From: Perkinsus marinus ATCC 50983
Lineage: Eukaryota; Perkinsozoa; Perkinsida; Perkinsidae
NCBI RefSeq assembly: GCF_000006405.1
Contig: NW_003215453.1
Coordinates: 250,662-314,661, forward strand
Reading direction: 5' to 3'
DNA: 64,000 bases
In this document: positions 1 through 12,268 of the stretch, piece by piece
Position numbering within the stretch: position 1 is the first letter of the stretch
How the letters are laid out: every line of letters starts with the position of its first letter
Notes under the pieces: model-generated
Database searches by the model: none
Seen by the model: only the letters and a program-made list of their open reading frames with translations
Told to the model about the DNA's origin: nothing
Program-made: the position numbers and the translations under genes

Positions 1-359
<359 letters not shown>

Positions 360-362
<3 letters not shown>

Positions 363-1945
363 CTCTCCAGCGTCCTTCAACTCTTCATAGACTATATGAT
401 CTGCCAGGAACTTAGCGCAAGCTTCAGCGTCGTATAATTCTGGATAGGCCTGTGGATACATACCAAGTATATCACCGTAAAATTACGTCATATATCAGAG
501 TTTCACAACCCGTTTTACGCGAAGTGCATTGAAAGCACTTACCGTGAATAACACCGGGACGCTCTCCCCACTCAACGTGAAAAACTACGTCATTCAGCAT
601 CGTACGCCCATGAGTTGATAAAAGTATAATTTCATAATCAATATATATAACAACGACGATGCTGGTCTTAATAGTAATTATTGGAGTTTCACAAACCCCT
701 TCGAAAGTGGCGTAATATATAGATGGGCAGAATTACGTTACGGACCGTTACGGTTCACTTTTACGGTTACGATTCAAGCCCCGTACCGCAAAATTACGGC
801 GCCGTAACGGGTCTTACGGAGATGCAGAATACAAAACGAGGATATATCATTCATGTCGCCTAAATCTATTCCATGTAAATGCGAGTCCGTGGATGAGGCC
901 AGCTTGGCAGTTCCAGGCCAGCCTGGGAGTAAGACGGACGCAATTTGCAAATGAGACGAGTGGCAAATGCGAAACCAAATGTTACTCTCTCATCGGTTCG
1001 GCTGAATCCGAGCCACAAAAAACGAGTTCAATAACTATTTGAGCTATCGTGGAGTGCATTACAGTGAATTTCTCTATCACAATTCTGAAGAAGCAGTTCA
1101 GCACCAACCGTAGAGTCGTAAGGCCTTTCCGTAACCGTAAACTGCTCGCGTCACGCACGCCGTAACGTAAACCGTAAGAAAACGTTACGCTGCCCATCTA
1201 TAGCGTAATACTGCATGTGAAAAACGCTGAAGTGATTTGAAAACTCCTCGCAGTCCACGTGAAACACATCCGATGATCTACACGTTATTCACTGCGCACA
1301 TGCGTTTTCCACTAGATGAAATGCGATATGTGTTTTTTCGATATCACGGCTGAAACTCCGATAAACATCATCAAATCGCATACACTCAAAAGTCTTGATA
1401 TACAAAAAACACAAGTGGAAAAAAATTAACATTTCACTTCGCGAAAACCGGGTAAACTCTAACAAATACTTTCACGCGAGTTTCAGAGTTTCGCAACGCG
1501 TTTTACGTAAAGTGGCAAAAAACCGGATATTCGCAGTGATATGCAGTAGTCGTGAAATATATTTTTCGTATCGCAGCCGCCCGTGAAACTCCATTATTAC
1601 GAATAAAACTCACAAAATAATGGAGTTTCACAACCCGTTTAAGGTGAAGTGGTGAAAAACGCGATATTATTCGCGGTGATATGTAGTAGTCGTGAAATAT
1701 ATTTTTCATATCACGGAAACTCCAATCACTACCAATTTGAACGGCCGAATCGTCGTTGGGAGAAACTTCGCAACTCCAATTTCATTCAATGGGCATAAAT
1801 AAAGTTTCCTTTCCCCTCCATACGTCCGCCGAAATTTAATCTCAAATTCTCTGAAAAAACGATCATCACCAGAAAATATTCCAAAAATGCTCATCTCACT
1901 GGAGGTAGTCCATGAGTCGTTCCTCGCGCTTACAAGTGCTGCCAT
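360..1945 (-). CDS. Three-exon gene of unknown function, about 138 aa
   Basis: Proposed exons, 5' to 3' on minus: 1733-1945 (start ATG at 1945), 543-666 and 360-439 (stop TAA at 360-362). All junctions are GT-AG (GTAGTG, GTAAGTG donors) and the phases agree: 213 nt phase 0, 124 nt phase 1, then 80 nt. The spliced product is about 138 residues and ends in an acidic helix-like segment (LYDAEACAKFLADHIVYEEL). I recognise no family. Intron 1 is about 1.1 kb and holds family A MITEs plus a nested element; intron 2 is 103 bp and begins inside a family A end. The first exon could be internal, with more exons upstream, because no promoter or upstream boundary is visible. Splicing is inferred, not observed. 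Confidence 0.5.
718..1202. mobile_element. 485-bp nested non-autonomous element with 8-bp target duplication
   Basis: The ends are perfect 13-bp inverted repeats (TATAGATGGGCAG at 718, CTGCCCATCTATA ending at 1202). They are flanked by the 8-bp direct repeat GCGTAATA (710-717 and 1203-1210). Subterminal sequence is rich in repeated GTTACGG/CCGTAAC. No transposase is encoded. An 8-bp duplication is typical of hAT elements. It is inserted in a family A MITE whose two arms lie at about 681-709 and 1211-1362. Confidence 0.8.
1484..1593 (+). mobile_element. Family A MITE copy
   Basis: Ends resemble GAGTTTC...GTGAAACTCC. The body carries the family landmarks: CGTTTTACGT, GCAGTAGTCGTGAAATAT and the CCGCCCGTGAAACTCC end. 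It lies in intron 1 of the 360-1945 gene. Confidence 0.8.
1621..1726 (+). mobile_element. Family A MITE copy
   Basis: Runs from GGAGTTTCACAACCCGTTT to ATCACGGAAACTCC. It is about 30 bp from the previous copy, in the same orientation, and ends just before the intron 1 donor of the 360-1945 gene. Confidence 0.8.
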
Positions 1946-2073
1946 AGGAACGTAAAAATGGCGGCAGACCGGTCGTACCCGTCTAAGAGAAAAAACGGAG
2001 AATATTCTCGCAGTGTGGAAAACGCGTTATTATTCGCGGTGATATGCAGTAGTCGTGGAATATATACTATTCA

Positions 2074-2971
2074 CAAACTCCAGTGTTGGGAAATGAGCTC
2101 ATTAATTATAAAAGATTACATACGAATTCGGGTAGAAGTGTACAGAAAAACCAACAAGAATTTCCTCACAATTTTCATATCGTCACAAACACATGTGTTG
2201 GAGTAGGAATATATGTAATCGCTTTCCTCAGCTGAGCTCGGGAGTTTCCTATACAGTGTTGGAGTAGGAATATATGTAATCGCTTTCCTCAGCTGCTGAG
2301 CTCAGGAGTTTCCTATACAGTGTTGGAGTAGGAATATATGTAATCGCTTTCCTCAGCTGTTGAGCTCAGGAGTTTCCTATACAGTGTTGGAGTAGGAATA
2401 TATGTAATCGCTTTCCTCAGCTGCTGAGCTCAGGAGTTTCCTATACAGTGTTGGAGTAGGAATATATGTAATCGCTTTCCTCAGCTGCTGAGCTCAGGAG
2501 TTTCCTATACAGTGTTGGAGTAGGAATATATGTAATCGCTTTCCTCAGCTGCTGAGCTCAGGAGTTTCCTATACAGTGTTGGAGTAGGAATATATGTAAT
2601 CGCTTTCCTCAGCTGCTGAGCTCAGGAGTTTCCTATACAGTGTTGGAGTAGGAATATATGTAATCGCTGTCCTCAGCTGCTGAGCTCAGGAGTTTCCTAT
2701 ACAGTGTTGGAGTAGGAATATATGTAATCACTTTCCTCAGCTGCTGAGCTCAGGAGTTTCCTATACAGTGTTGGAGTAGGAATATATGTAATCACTTTCC
2801 TCAGCTGCTGAGCTCAGGAGTTTCCTATACAGTGTTGGAGTAGGAATATATGTAATCGCTTTCCTCAGCTGATCATACGAATTCGAGTAGAAGTGTACAA
2901 AAAAAACAGCAGAAATTTATCAAAATTGTCACCAACACATAATGTAGCTGACCATGTGCATATTTTTCAAC
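2074..2971 (+). mobile_element. Family B element expanded by an internal satellite array
   Basis: Both flanks are family B body sequence: 'GAATTCGGGTAGAAGTGTAC', a run of AATTTCCTCA, then the 'CACCAACACAT...GACCATGTGCATATTTT...ACACT' end. Between 2193 and 2870 the element's own left end is repeated about 11 times. It reads as a family B insertion whose first ~64 bp was tandemly amplified. Confidence 0.75.
2193..2870 (+). repeat. Satellite array, about 11 units of ~63 bp
   Basis: The unit starts TGTTGGAGTAGGAATATATG, continues TAATCGCTTTCCTCAGCTG(CTG)AGCTCAG, and ends GAGTTTCCTATACAG. Units are almost identical. They differ mainly in a CTG insertion/deletion in the palindromic core (CAGCTG, CTGAGCTCAG) and single substitutions, so amplification or homogenisation is recent. 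Confidence 0.97.
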
Positions 2972-2994
2972 ACTCTTATGAGTGATAAACTCAC

Positions 2995-3191
2995 CTTAGG
3001 AATGATCGCATTGCCGTCACCAACAGCAGCAGATGACGATAACAGCGAAGCCACTTTATGAGAGAACCTGCCACAGCAATCTGGTGTCAATGCGACATAA
3101 TTCTGATCGCAGTCAATGCGATTCCCATCATCATTATGAAAATATCGGTTTTTTTTCGTAATCAGGATTATAATAGCAAAACCACGCATCG
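2995..3191 (-). CDS. Possible orphan coding exon
   Basis: A frame open for 65 codons is bounded by an acceptor-like GGTGTCAG and a donor AAG|GTGAGT. The encoded segment has clustered cysteines (PDCCGRF) and a serine/alanine-rich end. It lies between a satellite array and a family A MITE on the same strand as the gene at 360-1945, but its phase does not join cleanly to that gene's first exon. I do not recognise it. Confidence 0.25.
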
Positions 3192-3288
3192 CTGACACCA
3201 GAAATTATGAAAATGATCAGATTGAACCTTTTTCCAGACTCTATTGCACTTCATGTATAGATATATTCTCTATATGTTATTATACAAT

Positions 3289-3405
3289 GGAGTTTCACAG
3301 CCCGTTTTACGCGAAGTGGCGGCGTAAAACTCGGTGAAAAACGCGATATTCACGGTGATATGTAGTAGTCGTAAAATATGTTTTTCACTGGAAACAGCGA
3401 AACTG
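3289..3405 (+). mobile_element. Family A MITE copy
   Basis: GGAGTTTCACAGCCCGTTTT at the left, then the usual GGTGATATGTAGTAGTCGT core. The right end is degraded (GAAACTGTATT). Confidence 0.7.
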
Positions 3406-3469
3406 TATTGTAGTATTTCGTATAAATTTGCAGAAATTCTAAATTAACTCCAATAATTTCCCTCGTCAC

Positions 3470-3648
3470 CTTCTGCATCTGATTTCTTTCAAAGTGAGGG
3501 TATCGTCATCATCATCAACAACAACTTCAGCATTCAGGGTTGCTGCTTCCAAAGGCTCGTTGCTCGACAGGGGCTCTTCTGGTACCACTCCTTCCTCAAT
3601 TTCTGCTGCTGTTGTTATCATGGATTCAACACTATCACTGAGAACAAC
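3470..3648 (-). CDS. Possible acidic orphan exon
   Basis: Acceptor-like ACAATACAG precedes a 59-codon frame ending at a GTGAC donor in phase 2. The peptide is acidic, with a GAG-rich EEGVVPEEP stretch and a run of five aspartates from a GTC/ATC trinucleotide tract. The plus strand is also open here, so coding status is uncertain. Adjoining sequence shifts to a more GC-rich composition. Confidence 0.3.
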
Positions 3649-3649
3649 C

Positions 3650-4219
3650 TGTATTGTCAACGGCTGTTTTACACGGGGGCAAAATATCCGAAAATATTCC
3701 CATAAAAGTTCACGCTTTCAAAGGGTGGGGGCTTTGGAGGTGTCTCCCAATTCCCATGATAGCAAACGCAGTGTCGCGTGAGTAAAACCTGAGCGGACAC
3801 AGGGAGTGTCCCCCCTCCTTCTACACGCAATTATTACGCGTGCGTCTCGCACGCAGAAGACAAATGGCTGTGCGCGTTCGTGCAAATCGTAACAATCTGC
3901 TGCGGTATAGGTTAACGTGATACAGCTAAGGAACCTTCTAGTTCCTCTCTCCCAACCCTCCCGACCCGGGAGATGTGTGACGGTTTTGGCACCTTCACAC
4001 AACAATCACGTCGCGGTAACGCAGTGCCAACAATACGGAGCACGCTAGCGCGGGGTTTCGTGTTGGTGCTTCTCTACCGTTACGTGATTCCTCAACCACA
4101 CACCCGTGTCACAAGGGTTATACTGTTGAATAGTAATACAAGTGGTATCACAGCGCTCATGCCAAGCGCAGTTCCGATAAGAACGACCTGATGTCGACTT
4201 TATACAATTTTCAACACGT
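3650..4219. other. No convincing gene; start of GC-richer segment
   Basis: Several short ORFs overlap on both strands with no splice-site support or recognisable product. This is where AT-rich, MITE-rich DNA gives way to roughly 50 percent GC sequence that continues to about 12.9 kb. Confidence 0.5.
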
Positions 4220-4288
4220 TCCTATGGTGAAATGGTAACACATTCGACTGCACATTAGGAGGTATCCGGTTCAATTCCCATCGAAGGA
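4220..4288 (+). tRNA. Degenerate tRNA-like sequence, possibly tRNA-Cys(GCA) relic
   Basis: A possible acceptor stem pairs TCCTATG with CGAAGGA with one mismatch and one wobble. An A-box-like TGGTGAAATGGTAACAC and a B-box-like GGTTCAATTCC are present. The region that should be the anticodon loop reads CTGCACA, which would place GCA as anticodon. The anticodon and T stems pair poorly, so it is probably a pseudogene or tRNA-derived fragment. Confidence 0.35.
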
Positions 4289-4942
4289 TATGAAATTAAT
4301 ATCGTAATATATACTTGGCACTTATTGGTGGTATTTAGTTAATACAAGATCGAATTCACTAAGAAGGCTGAGGGGATACTACAAGTGCATATTAACAAAC
4401 ACAACGAACTCAATTTTCGGCAAAAATAACTCAAACACTTAGAAACATTCAAAGTTTCAAAAGAAATATGCGCTGTTGAATGAGTGTCAGTAAAAACATC
4501 GTCACTGCGGATCGAACACGAGTACATTGAAATTTCCAATTTGGAAATGGGCGACGCATTTTTTTGTGTGCGTCGATATTCTAGCGCGGGACATCAAGGA
4601 TTTACCACGCAGTATGAAGATTTCCTCACATCCTACGTTAAGGAGTGGAGACGTGTACGGCGACAAATCACATTGTGACGTCGCCGCTTACGCCTCCTCG
4701 TAAGGGCCTTGGTGATGTTGGTATGCAATGTTGGGACTTACTTCGATCAGCCGGCGCGCGCGGTGAATTGTGCGTTAAGATTCCACCACCTGTCTCCGTG
4801 TTCACCAGCCCTCCGAAGTTCCCGGGGGCTTGCTGGGTGAAGGTCAACTTCGTATCTGCTCAATCTATTGTTCATCCGAAGGTTCGAGTGACTTGTCCAT
4901 GGCTTGAATGGGGTATATATTCGCTTGTTTGGCATTCGTGAG

Positions 4943-6145
4943 TCACAAATCTTCAAACTGAGCGAATGAGCATTCCAGTGGAAGAGGATGAGGGTCCAGA
5001 CAGGTTCGCACTGCGCCTCTCCCAGACGAGTCGTTATGAAGTATCCCTTCAATGAAGGGATATGCAGCAAGGATATGTCTAGTGTGAGCTCGCTCCTCAC
5101 GGATGAGGTCGTTGGTGCGGTAGATATGTTCATGCTTGCTCTTGCTGGTCGTGCTTTCATCTGTGCTGCCTTCGCCACAGACGAGCCTCCCGGCGATCTC
5201 ATCTTGAGGAGGAATGTTTGCTAGCCTTGGGTCTTTAATGATAACGTTCAACTCTACAGATGAAATTCCAAGTAGCTCGGTGACCCTTCAATGTATTCAT
5301 TTTTCGGCACGGCCATTTCAGTCTTTCTAACGATGAGATTCCACAACGTTTGTATTGGTATCACTCTAATAGCTGTGGTCGAGGCGGAGTATAAATATTA
5401 CTGCGAATTTCAACTTCCTCTCCTTGCCATGTGCGTTGGCAGGGAGGCGGGCGGGCCATGGAGGAGCTTATCAATGCATGGCGCCTTGATCAATCCACGG
5501 CAGCCACATCATATTCGCTACAGGGATGATGAATGCATTGTCAAGGACTCCTCCAAGAGCGCAGCTGGAGGGTCTATTCGTGTGGACCCTCATTTGCCGT
5601 GTTCAATCGAGGGCATGCAAGGGAAGAAGATGTGTTACACAAAGAAGGTCGCTGCTCGTAGACCCACGATGCTTCAACTGACGGATTCGCACGGATACGA
5701 TCTACTTAATGAACTCGAGAAACTGGAGCCCATTCACCTTCAACATCTGCGAGTTCCGGAATGCCAGTCAGCAGGCGAAAGTGTGGCGACTTTTGTAAGC
5801 CACGAGCCTCAGCATTGGAAGGTTGAGGTCCAGGAGGAAGACTGCCCGCTTCCTCGATGGAGGTTGGGTAGATCTCTTGGTGGGAACCGTCACGTTCGAC
5901 GGCTGAAGGCAATCTTCAGTATCGAAAAAAGCGATGGTACATCACAGGTGGTGCCCATATTGAGAACAGTGAACAATGTTATGGAATTGGGTCCTAGAGA
6001 AGGCGCATCGAGAACTGAGGCATTCTTCTTCGGAGTTGAAACACGACGAGTACTACATCAGGGTGTTATGATTACCTTTCGAGGGAAACCCAGGATGTTA
6101 TTTAATACGACGATACGACCCTCGTTCATCCTTGAGTCTGAGTAA
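4943..6145. other. Unresolved ORF region: 284-codon plus-strand ORF and overlapping minus ORF
   Basis: The plus strand is open from an ATG at 5291 to a stop at 6145 (284 codons). It has a hydrophobic N-terminus (residues 1-30) and a charged remainder. The minus strand is open at 4943-5251 with a hydrophilic frame (VIIKDPRLANIPPQDEIAG). Neither resembles a family I know. Neighbouring DNA is decayed mobile-element sequence, so either could be a remnant. The length of the plus ORF at this GC content is the only positive evidence. Confidence 0.3.
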
Positions 6146-7079
6146 GCACCCAGTTAGTCGTTGGTTTGGATGGACATCATTCAGTTACTATCCGTCTATG
6201 CGATATCCAAGTCGGTATCGACACACTGTGAGGTGAGCTGTGCCTCATCTGTCGCAATAGTGCGTTCCCGGATCTTTTAGGGCTCAGCTGGCTTCTCCTA
6301 CGCCGGGACCTATACACGCAACACCTCCCGCGTAAGATGATCATTTCATCACTGAAGTGATGGGCTCATGTTCTTCTGGTCAGGTATGATGAGCTCGAAC
6401 ACACTGCCGAGAGCAGGGCCCGGGCGTTCGGCTTGGATGATACATTGCCGACTTACGAAGAGGCCGTGGGGCTGGAACGACTCGGCCATAGAAGGCGGAG
6501 AAGCATCTAATACACTACACTCTTTCCCTCCAGTCAGACGATTCACGCGTTAGATTCCGATGCCCAACTGAGCTCGGTTTTCATGTTGATGTATGCTGCT
6601 GTGTCGATAGAGGATGCTGTTCAAATAAGAAGGGCGAGTTGTGTTACTCAGTAGGAGGCAACATCGGAGATGCACTCGTGGGATGGTAGACGTGAAACGA
6701 TCACCATTTCGCGGAAATAGAAAGATGTCGACAGTACCAGCGATCTCGAAACTATACCACATCACCATGGTCATCGCGGTACCCTACCGTCATACCGACA
6801 AAGAGTCTCCGTCATGCTGCGGATGCTGTTACTCTGCCCTACATGAAGAAGGACGAAACGGCAAAGACATCACGAACTGGACATGAGTAGTTAATGTCCA
6901 GTTGATGATCAAACCTTCGAGATGATACCCTCGAGGTACTGCCTCGGATGTTAATCAGTCGCGTCGCAACAAACGTAGAAACAGGGGTGGTGCAATGATT
7001 TGCATGTACAGGGATGTGGGGGCGGATGCATGTGACGAAGTAGGCCGAGTACTACTCGTATGATGTGAGTAGCACTCGG
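6146..7079. other. No gene recognised; probable decayed 5' part of the hAT element
   Basis: Only short ORFs in conflicting frames. The segment directly precedes the transposase remains at about 7.1 kb and has the same base composition. It contains the left arm of a long hairpin that straddles the boundary at 7037-7090. Confidence 0.35.
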
Positions 7080-7990
7080 CCTACTTCGACTGGAGCAAGA
7101 TTGAGGAGAAGGGACAGTCAGTGGTCGCCGCACTCAACGAGCAGAATTAGGAGGCGATCCGCGGGAATCGCCATTACTTCGAGGTCATCCGACAATGCAT
7201 AATCTTCTGTTGTGAATGGGGTTTTGCTCTGCGTCGCCACGGGGAGAACATCTTCGACGAGAATGGTGAAGTTAAGAACTCCGGGAACTTCCTAGGGCTA
7301 ACTAGACTCGTGGCTAGTTCCGACGATGGGATGATCTCAGGGGCCAAAGACGCTAGGTATCTGCATCATAGCATTCAGGATGAGCTCATGAACTGCGCAG
7401 CAGCCCTGATTTGCCAGAAAAATAGCTGCGGCTGAGCGCGGATCCTTCAGTCTGATATGTCATGTGGTTCGGGAGTCCCGAATCGAGACACAGCCCATAC
7501 GGCAAAGTCATCATTGTGCATGATAGTAGAATAAAGGGAGAATTCCTTGGGTTTGTCCGCTGCGAGAAGCTAGATGCTGCCAGTTTGACAGAACGCATAG
7601 TCACGACTTTCGGATCGATGAATATTCAGCCTTCTCTCATGGCGAGCCAATGTTATGAGGGTTCGGTAAGCGGTGTTGCCCAACGTGCCAGAGAACAGGC
7701 GAACCCACCCAGACCAGCCATGTATATCTACATTGTTTCGCTCACCGAGTGAACTTGATGGTCATACAGGTCTCCAAGGCTGAAAGGTTCCCTGAGCTCT
7801 TCCAGACTCACAGCACTTTCTGGCGACTTCGGTGGTGAAGCCTATCTCCAGGAAGAAGCACTACCCGGTCAGCAGCTGAGGATAGTTCCTGAGAGGCCAT
7901 GAGAGGCGTTGGACATGTCAGTTTCGTGCTCTTGGTCGTGACTATGCCCGCTCTCTTTGACAGCGTTCGAAACGCCTAGTGATACACTCT
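7080..7990 (+). pseudogene. Broken hAT-type transposase (DUF4371-like)
   Basis: Translation in shifting frames gives the N-terminal hAT/DUF4371 pattern: a 'GNRHYFEVIRQ...GFALRRHGE' stretch, then 'NSGNFLGLTRL', then 'YLHHSIQDEL' (about 7150-7440). After a frame change comes 'IKGEFLGFVRCEKLDAASL' followed by a degenerate form of the G-Q-G-Y-D-G-A motif (about 7505-7740). The expected D-E-T-T-D region is lost and the G-x-x-Y-D-G motif reads QCYEG. Stops and frame changes between blocks, and loss of recognisable sequence after about 7.9 kb, show it is not functional. Identification rests on remembered family patterns; confidence is good for the family, low for exact limits. Confidence 0.7.
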
Positions 7991-8731
7991 CTGCCTGAGC
8001 TGGCCACCGGGATGAGGATGCGTCTCCGAAGAACGCTCACTAGTTGGTCTACTGGTGGAGGTCCTGCACTAGTAGACCAACTGGTAGACTCCACTGGAGG
8101 GAACATTGTTCAATGAAATTGTTCCATTGTCAATGAGAGGGAGGGAAGATGCCAAACCCGCAAGGCTAAAACGATGTACCGGAGGTAGGGAAAACACATT
8201 GGAAGCACGGCAAAGAACGACAATAATTATCGACGATTCCACACAACATACAAGAACGACCAGGAAAGTCGACTTGATCATGCAGATCAGAGACACTCTT
8301 GGATAACCAGATCAAGCGCACTTCATAGTGCATAGCATCGAGGCTCTCCAATTTCTCCGCCAAATTGATAGAAAGTGGACCATAGGCAAATAGAATTATG
8401 TCAAGCATCGTCAACTGTTCTTCCGGATCTCATCCTGTCTCACGGTGTGCGTGCGTGCATTATATGTCAACCAAATGGAACGATCTCACAGCTAGCATGT
8501 TTTCCCGAACGGACTCCGATCACTAGCCTTGACAATATGCATCTTCTTCCGAACCACACGCAACATTATGTTAATTCGAGACACTGCAACACTGTGATGA
8601 CGCTACACTGGTCTTATGGGAATCAGCGATATCGTGTGGCTCGCTCCGCCTGGCCAGATGAAAAGCGAGAGTACAGCAATGGCAATGATCAAACGACTCG
8701 TGAGTCAAACACAGCGTGGCTCGATACTTAC

Positions 8732-11700
8732 GTTCTCCGCACGAGGCTGAATGCCACTCGATTCTGTGGCGAGGGAATCCTCGGAGGCACGGCTTCTAGC
8801 AGTGTTGGAGGCGGATGACGTTACAGCAGCACTGTTCTTCCGCTCGCTGGCTAGCTCGGCCCGGATCTGCTGTACTTTACCACCAGCTATGCAGCAGTAA
8901 ACTCCTAGACGAATATACAATGGGTCCGTATAGATGGTTGATGGCTTGCTGGTCGACTTCCGCAACGGGTAGGTGTCCTTTAGAGATCACAAACAGTGTT
9001 CTATTATGATCGAGATGCTTGGATACGAGGCTTACCATCATCTCATCGTCATCAGCGGCTTGTGTAGGATTCCTTGTCTGACGGTTTGTCACTCGGATAA
9101 ACTCCGTCCTCCCGAGTTCTTCTTGACGACATGGCTCGCCCTGTGCCGTCCTCCACACACATGTCACCTGAAGGGCGCGGTATTAGCCAAGACTAACAGG
9201 TGGTTGAGAACTCACATCCACTGTGAAAGTCATTCCCTCAGTATAAGGCAGAAACAGCACTCGGCCTTTCCAGTCGCCTCGTTCAGCTCCCTGAAATCTC
9301 CTTTGATGATCGTACACATTTCTTGGCCGTCCGACCTGGGAATCTACGCTTCCGGAAGAATCGGGAGTGTTTAGCTGTGCGTAAAACATCTCGAGACCCC
9401 AGCCAGCGTTCGGCGGTGTTGGTGATAGCGAGTGCAGCTTGACAGCTACGTAGGAGTACGATAACGACTTGTGTAACAAATATTCCAACGTCGCTATCCT
9501 CTCAGCATTTCTGTTAGATTTCTCTGTCTGAGACGACAGCACCATTACAGTGATGGTGATCTCAGTAGAATGGATCACCTCATGCTGTGCCCTTCGCTCA
9601 TCCATGTTTTGCTGCGACTGATGTTCGGAAGCCAAGCGTTCCATTATAACGTCCCTCTCCCTCCTGTGTTTCTCCTTGTCGGCTCTTATCTGATAGGGCC
9701 ACCGGAGACTTGTCATTGAATCAACGAATCGTAAGAGAGGTTGGTGTTGTACATGAGTGAGTTCACTCTCGAGGGCCTTCTTCACTTTCTTATCGTGAGT
9801 AACACGCTGAGCGGCCCTTACTGCTGCCTCGAGCTCACGTTCGAGGTGGACAACCCTGCCAGGCGAGCATGGCGAACTAGGACGGTTTCCACACGATGAA
9901 ACAATAGCCACAAGCCTCCCTCAAGATGTTAGATTCCTTCCAACGTAGACCTAACCTCTGCTGTTCTCGTCGTAGTGCGGCCTCCACCTCGGTAACATAC
10001 TCCCGATCAACCTCATCCCTGCTGCTACTCCCACTTTCCGCTGAGTCCCTCGCGCGTTCAGCCTAGTGAGCACCGAAGACGTCAACGGATGCATTAAGCG
10101 GCAATGATTATACCTCTCGGCGGGCCTCCGATAATTCTTCTTCTAATTTGTCGTTCCTTCGAAGTGCGGCTTTGAGTTGCCGGCGAAGGTCGCCCAGAAG
10201 TTCAGCATTTTCATCTAACGGATCTTTCCTGTTCAACGTTAAAGCATTGTAGCGTTGTTATCTACTCATGGATGGTCTGTGAGCAATCGCCACCTCAGCA
10301 GGTGGTTCGCGTGACCTTCCCTCTTCTGACCTCTTGGTTTCCAACGAGGCCAGTCTCGTGAGGATCGCCTCGGCCAAACCTTGAGGGATTCTCTTCCGAC
10401 TGGAGCCTTTCAGTTGGCTTACCAATAGGTTTGAAGGTTATCCGTTGGCTATACTCGTAAAGCCAATCGTTGCTGGTCCACATCGTATGAGTTGGGTCCT
10501 TCCCAGACTCAGTGATGTTGATGAGTAAGTCGATGCCCGACAAAGCCGAGGGATCGTCAATGTCCGCAACGCACAATGTCATGACAATTACCTAGTAAAG
10601 ACACCCTCATAGGATGAGGAGCTTTTCGACGTTTACCCGGCCTTTCCTGATGTCAGTCTCGAGCTCTCGTATGCGTTGAGGATGGACGTTAAAGAAGTCC
10701 GACAGCGCCGACGGAATGTTCTCTCGAGCTCCTGTGATATCGAGAGGTTCATCTGGCGCTGTCGCTATCTGCATGAATAGATGCGTTTCGATATTGTGAT
10801 ACACGACAAACGATCTACCCAGGCTTCCACTAGCCAGTAGTCTCTCGAGAATGAACTCGTCAGGGCGAAGTTCTGAAGACCTCTTTGAAATTCCGGGCCT
10901 TCTGGCTCGTAATGCCCATGGAAGTGAGTTGTCGTCTGATTCGGCGGGCATGGTGGGGGCGGTATCTGTCACGCATTCCTGACCTACACTCCAAGCACGG
11001 AATTCGATATGATCATCGTGGGGCCCACAGAGAGCGAGGCTAGTACAGGAGGCTTATACAGGATCTGTTATCATCCGCGGTGCGAACTCGCGCGTCGATG
11101 GGCTATATCGAAGGGAGCTCCAATACTTTCCCTATCATCAAGCTGTTAAGTGCAATACACGACAATTTGCAATGACCTCATACCCAGTCGCTTCAACCTA
11201 ACCATGTCTTTCTCTTTCCCCTCGATGCCATGGAAGATCTGTGTTCGCAGATGTGTACGTATGTTAGCAGGTGTAGTGATGCTGACATACGTACAATAAC
11301 TAAGTAATGGCTGATGGTTCGGATGATACTATAAGTCATGGTTGAATAGCCCGGGCTGCTCCTGTTTGGCAAAGGAGTCCGACGGCTCGATTTGTTTCGT
11401 GTTAACTGATTCTGACTCCCGAATTCGAGCCACTACGCATCGTATGCCGTAGACTACCGATTCCATGAGGACAGAGCATTTTCGAGTATCGTACAGATGT
11501 ACAGTATGCGGAACAACCTCTGAAGGAACGATGCGCGCAGATGTTTGTATCAACATGGAGCTGCACCGAAACTCATCTTGAAATCAATGATCGAGGAAAT
11601 TCAGCGGAATGATATAGAGTACTCTATAGTGCAATTCTTCTCATCATCACTGTTGCAACTCACGGAAGCTATCGTTTCCCGATACACGAGAGAGGAGAAA

Positions 11701-12268
11701 GAAAGCTCACCTTAGGCGCAGGGGCAAGTTGATGTCCGTCGAGTGCTGACTGCCAATCGCTCGATTTCGCCTCTGTGAAAGACAAGTCACCTCTGTAGTA
11801 AAAGTGACTCCACATGTCCAGTAGAGCCTCGCTAGCCTGCCTCACTGGTGTGATATAATCTAATATTATTGCAATCGCTCTGTTGGTCAGCGACAGACCC
11901 TTCTGTCCCCGGCCGGTATCCCCGGAAGCCACCTCTTGAATGAGTCGGTAAAATAGCATACAAATGGCCGTCAAGCTCTGCGCTGTCGACTTCAGCTGCC
12001 GTTGAGCTGCACTGTATCGGGCCTCAATCTCGGACACTTGATTCTCCAACGCAGAAGCTCTTCCCTCCGCGCGAGTTAGCAAAAATGAATCATTTCTTTC
12101 TCTTCGCACATCCGGAGTCCGGGCACGAGTGGGACTGTTATAAGCAGGGTGATCCTGTAGGTACGCCTTTCCATTGGTGTTGTTGATACTTTCTGCACGG
12201 ATGAGGCGTTCCATCGATGGTGACATTCCGGACCTCTTTCTAACCGCATATACTTCTTCACCGGACAT
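8732..12268 (-). CDS. Multi-exon coiled-coil protein, function unknown
   Basis: On minus, the first exon runs from ATG at 12268 to a donor at 11711 (186 codons, AAG|GTGAGC). It is rich in A/E/R heptads (ALENQVSEIEARYSAAQRQL). Further probable coding blocks: 10607-10972 (FILERLLASGSLGRSF); 10295-10582; about 10115-10230 (LLGDLRRQLKAALRRNDKLE); about 9950-10062; 9183-9911, interrupted by likely 50-63 nt introns (one between RRAQHE and TEKSNRN); 9042-9171; and 8732-8886 (phase 1 in, phase 0 out, donor GTAAGT). The middle is strongly predicted coiled coil, suggesting a structural or scaffold role. Short introns and no MITE insertions set it apart from the other genes. Start, end and several junctions are not settled; no family recognised. 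Confidence 0.5.

Noticed and set aside
2193-2870. Regular repeats resembling a CRISPR array
   Set aside because: Units abut with no unique spacers, there are no cas genes, and units are the left end of a transposable element in a eukaryotic genome.
3494-3781. Plus-strand serine/threonine-rich ORF
   Set aside because: Complement of the acidic minus-strand exon-like frame, which has better splice-site flanks; the serine run comes from the TCA/ATC tract.
5706-5912. Minus-strand ORF inside the 5291-6145 ORF
   Set aside because: Shorter shadow of the plus frame with no independent support.
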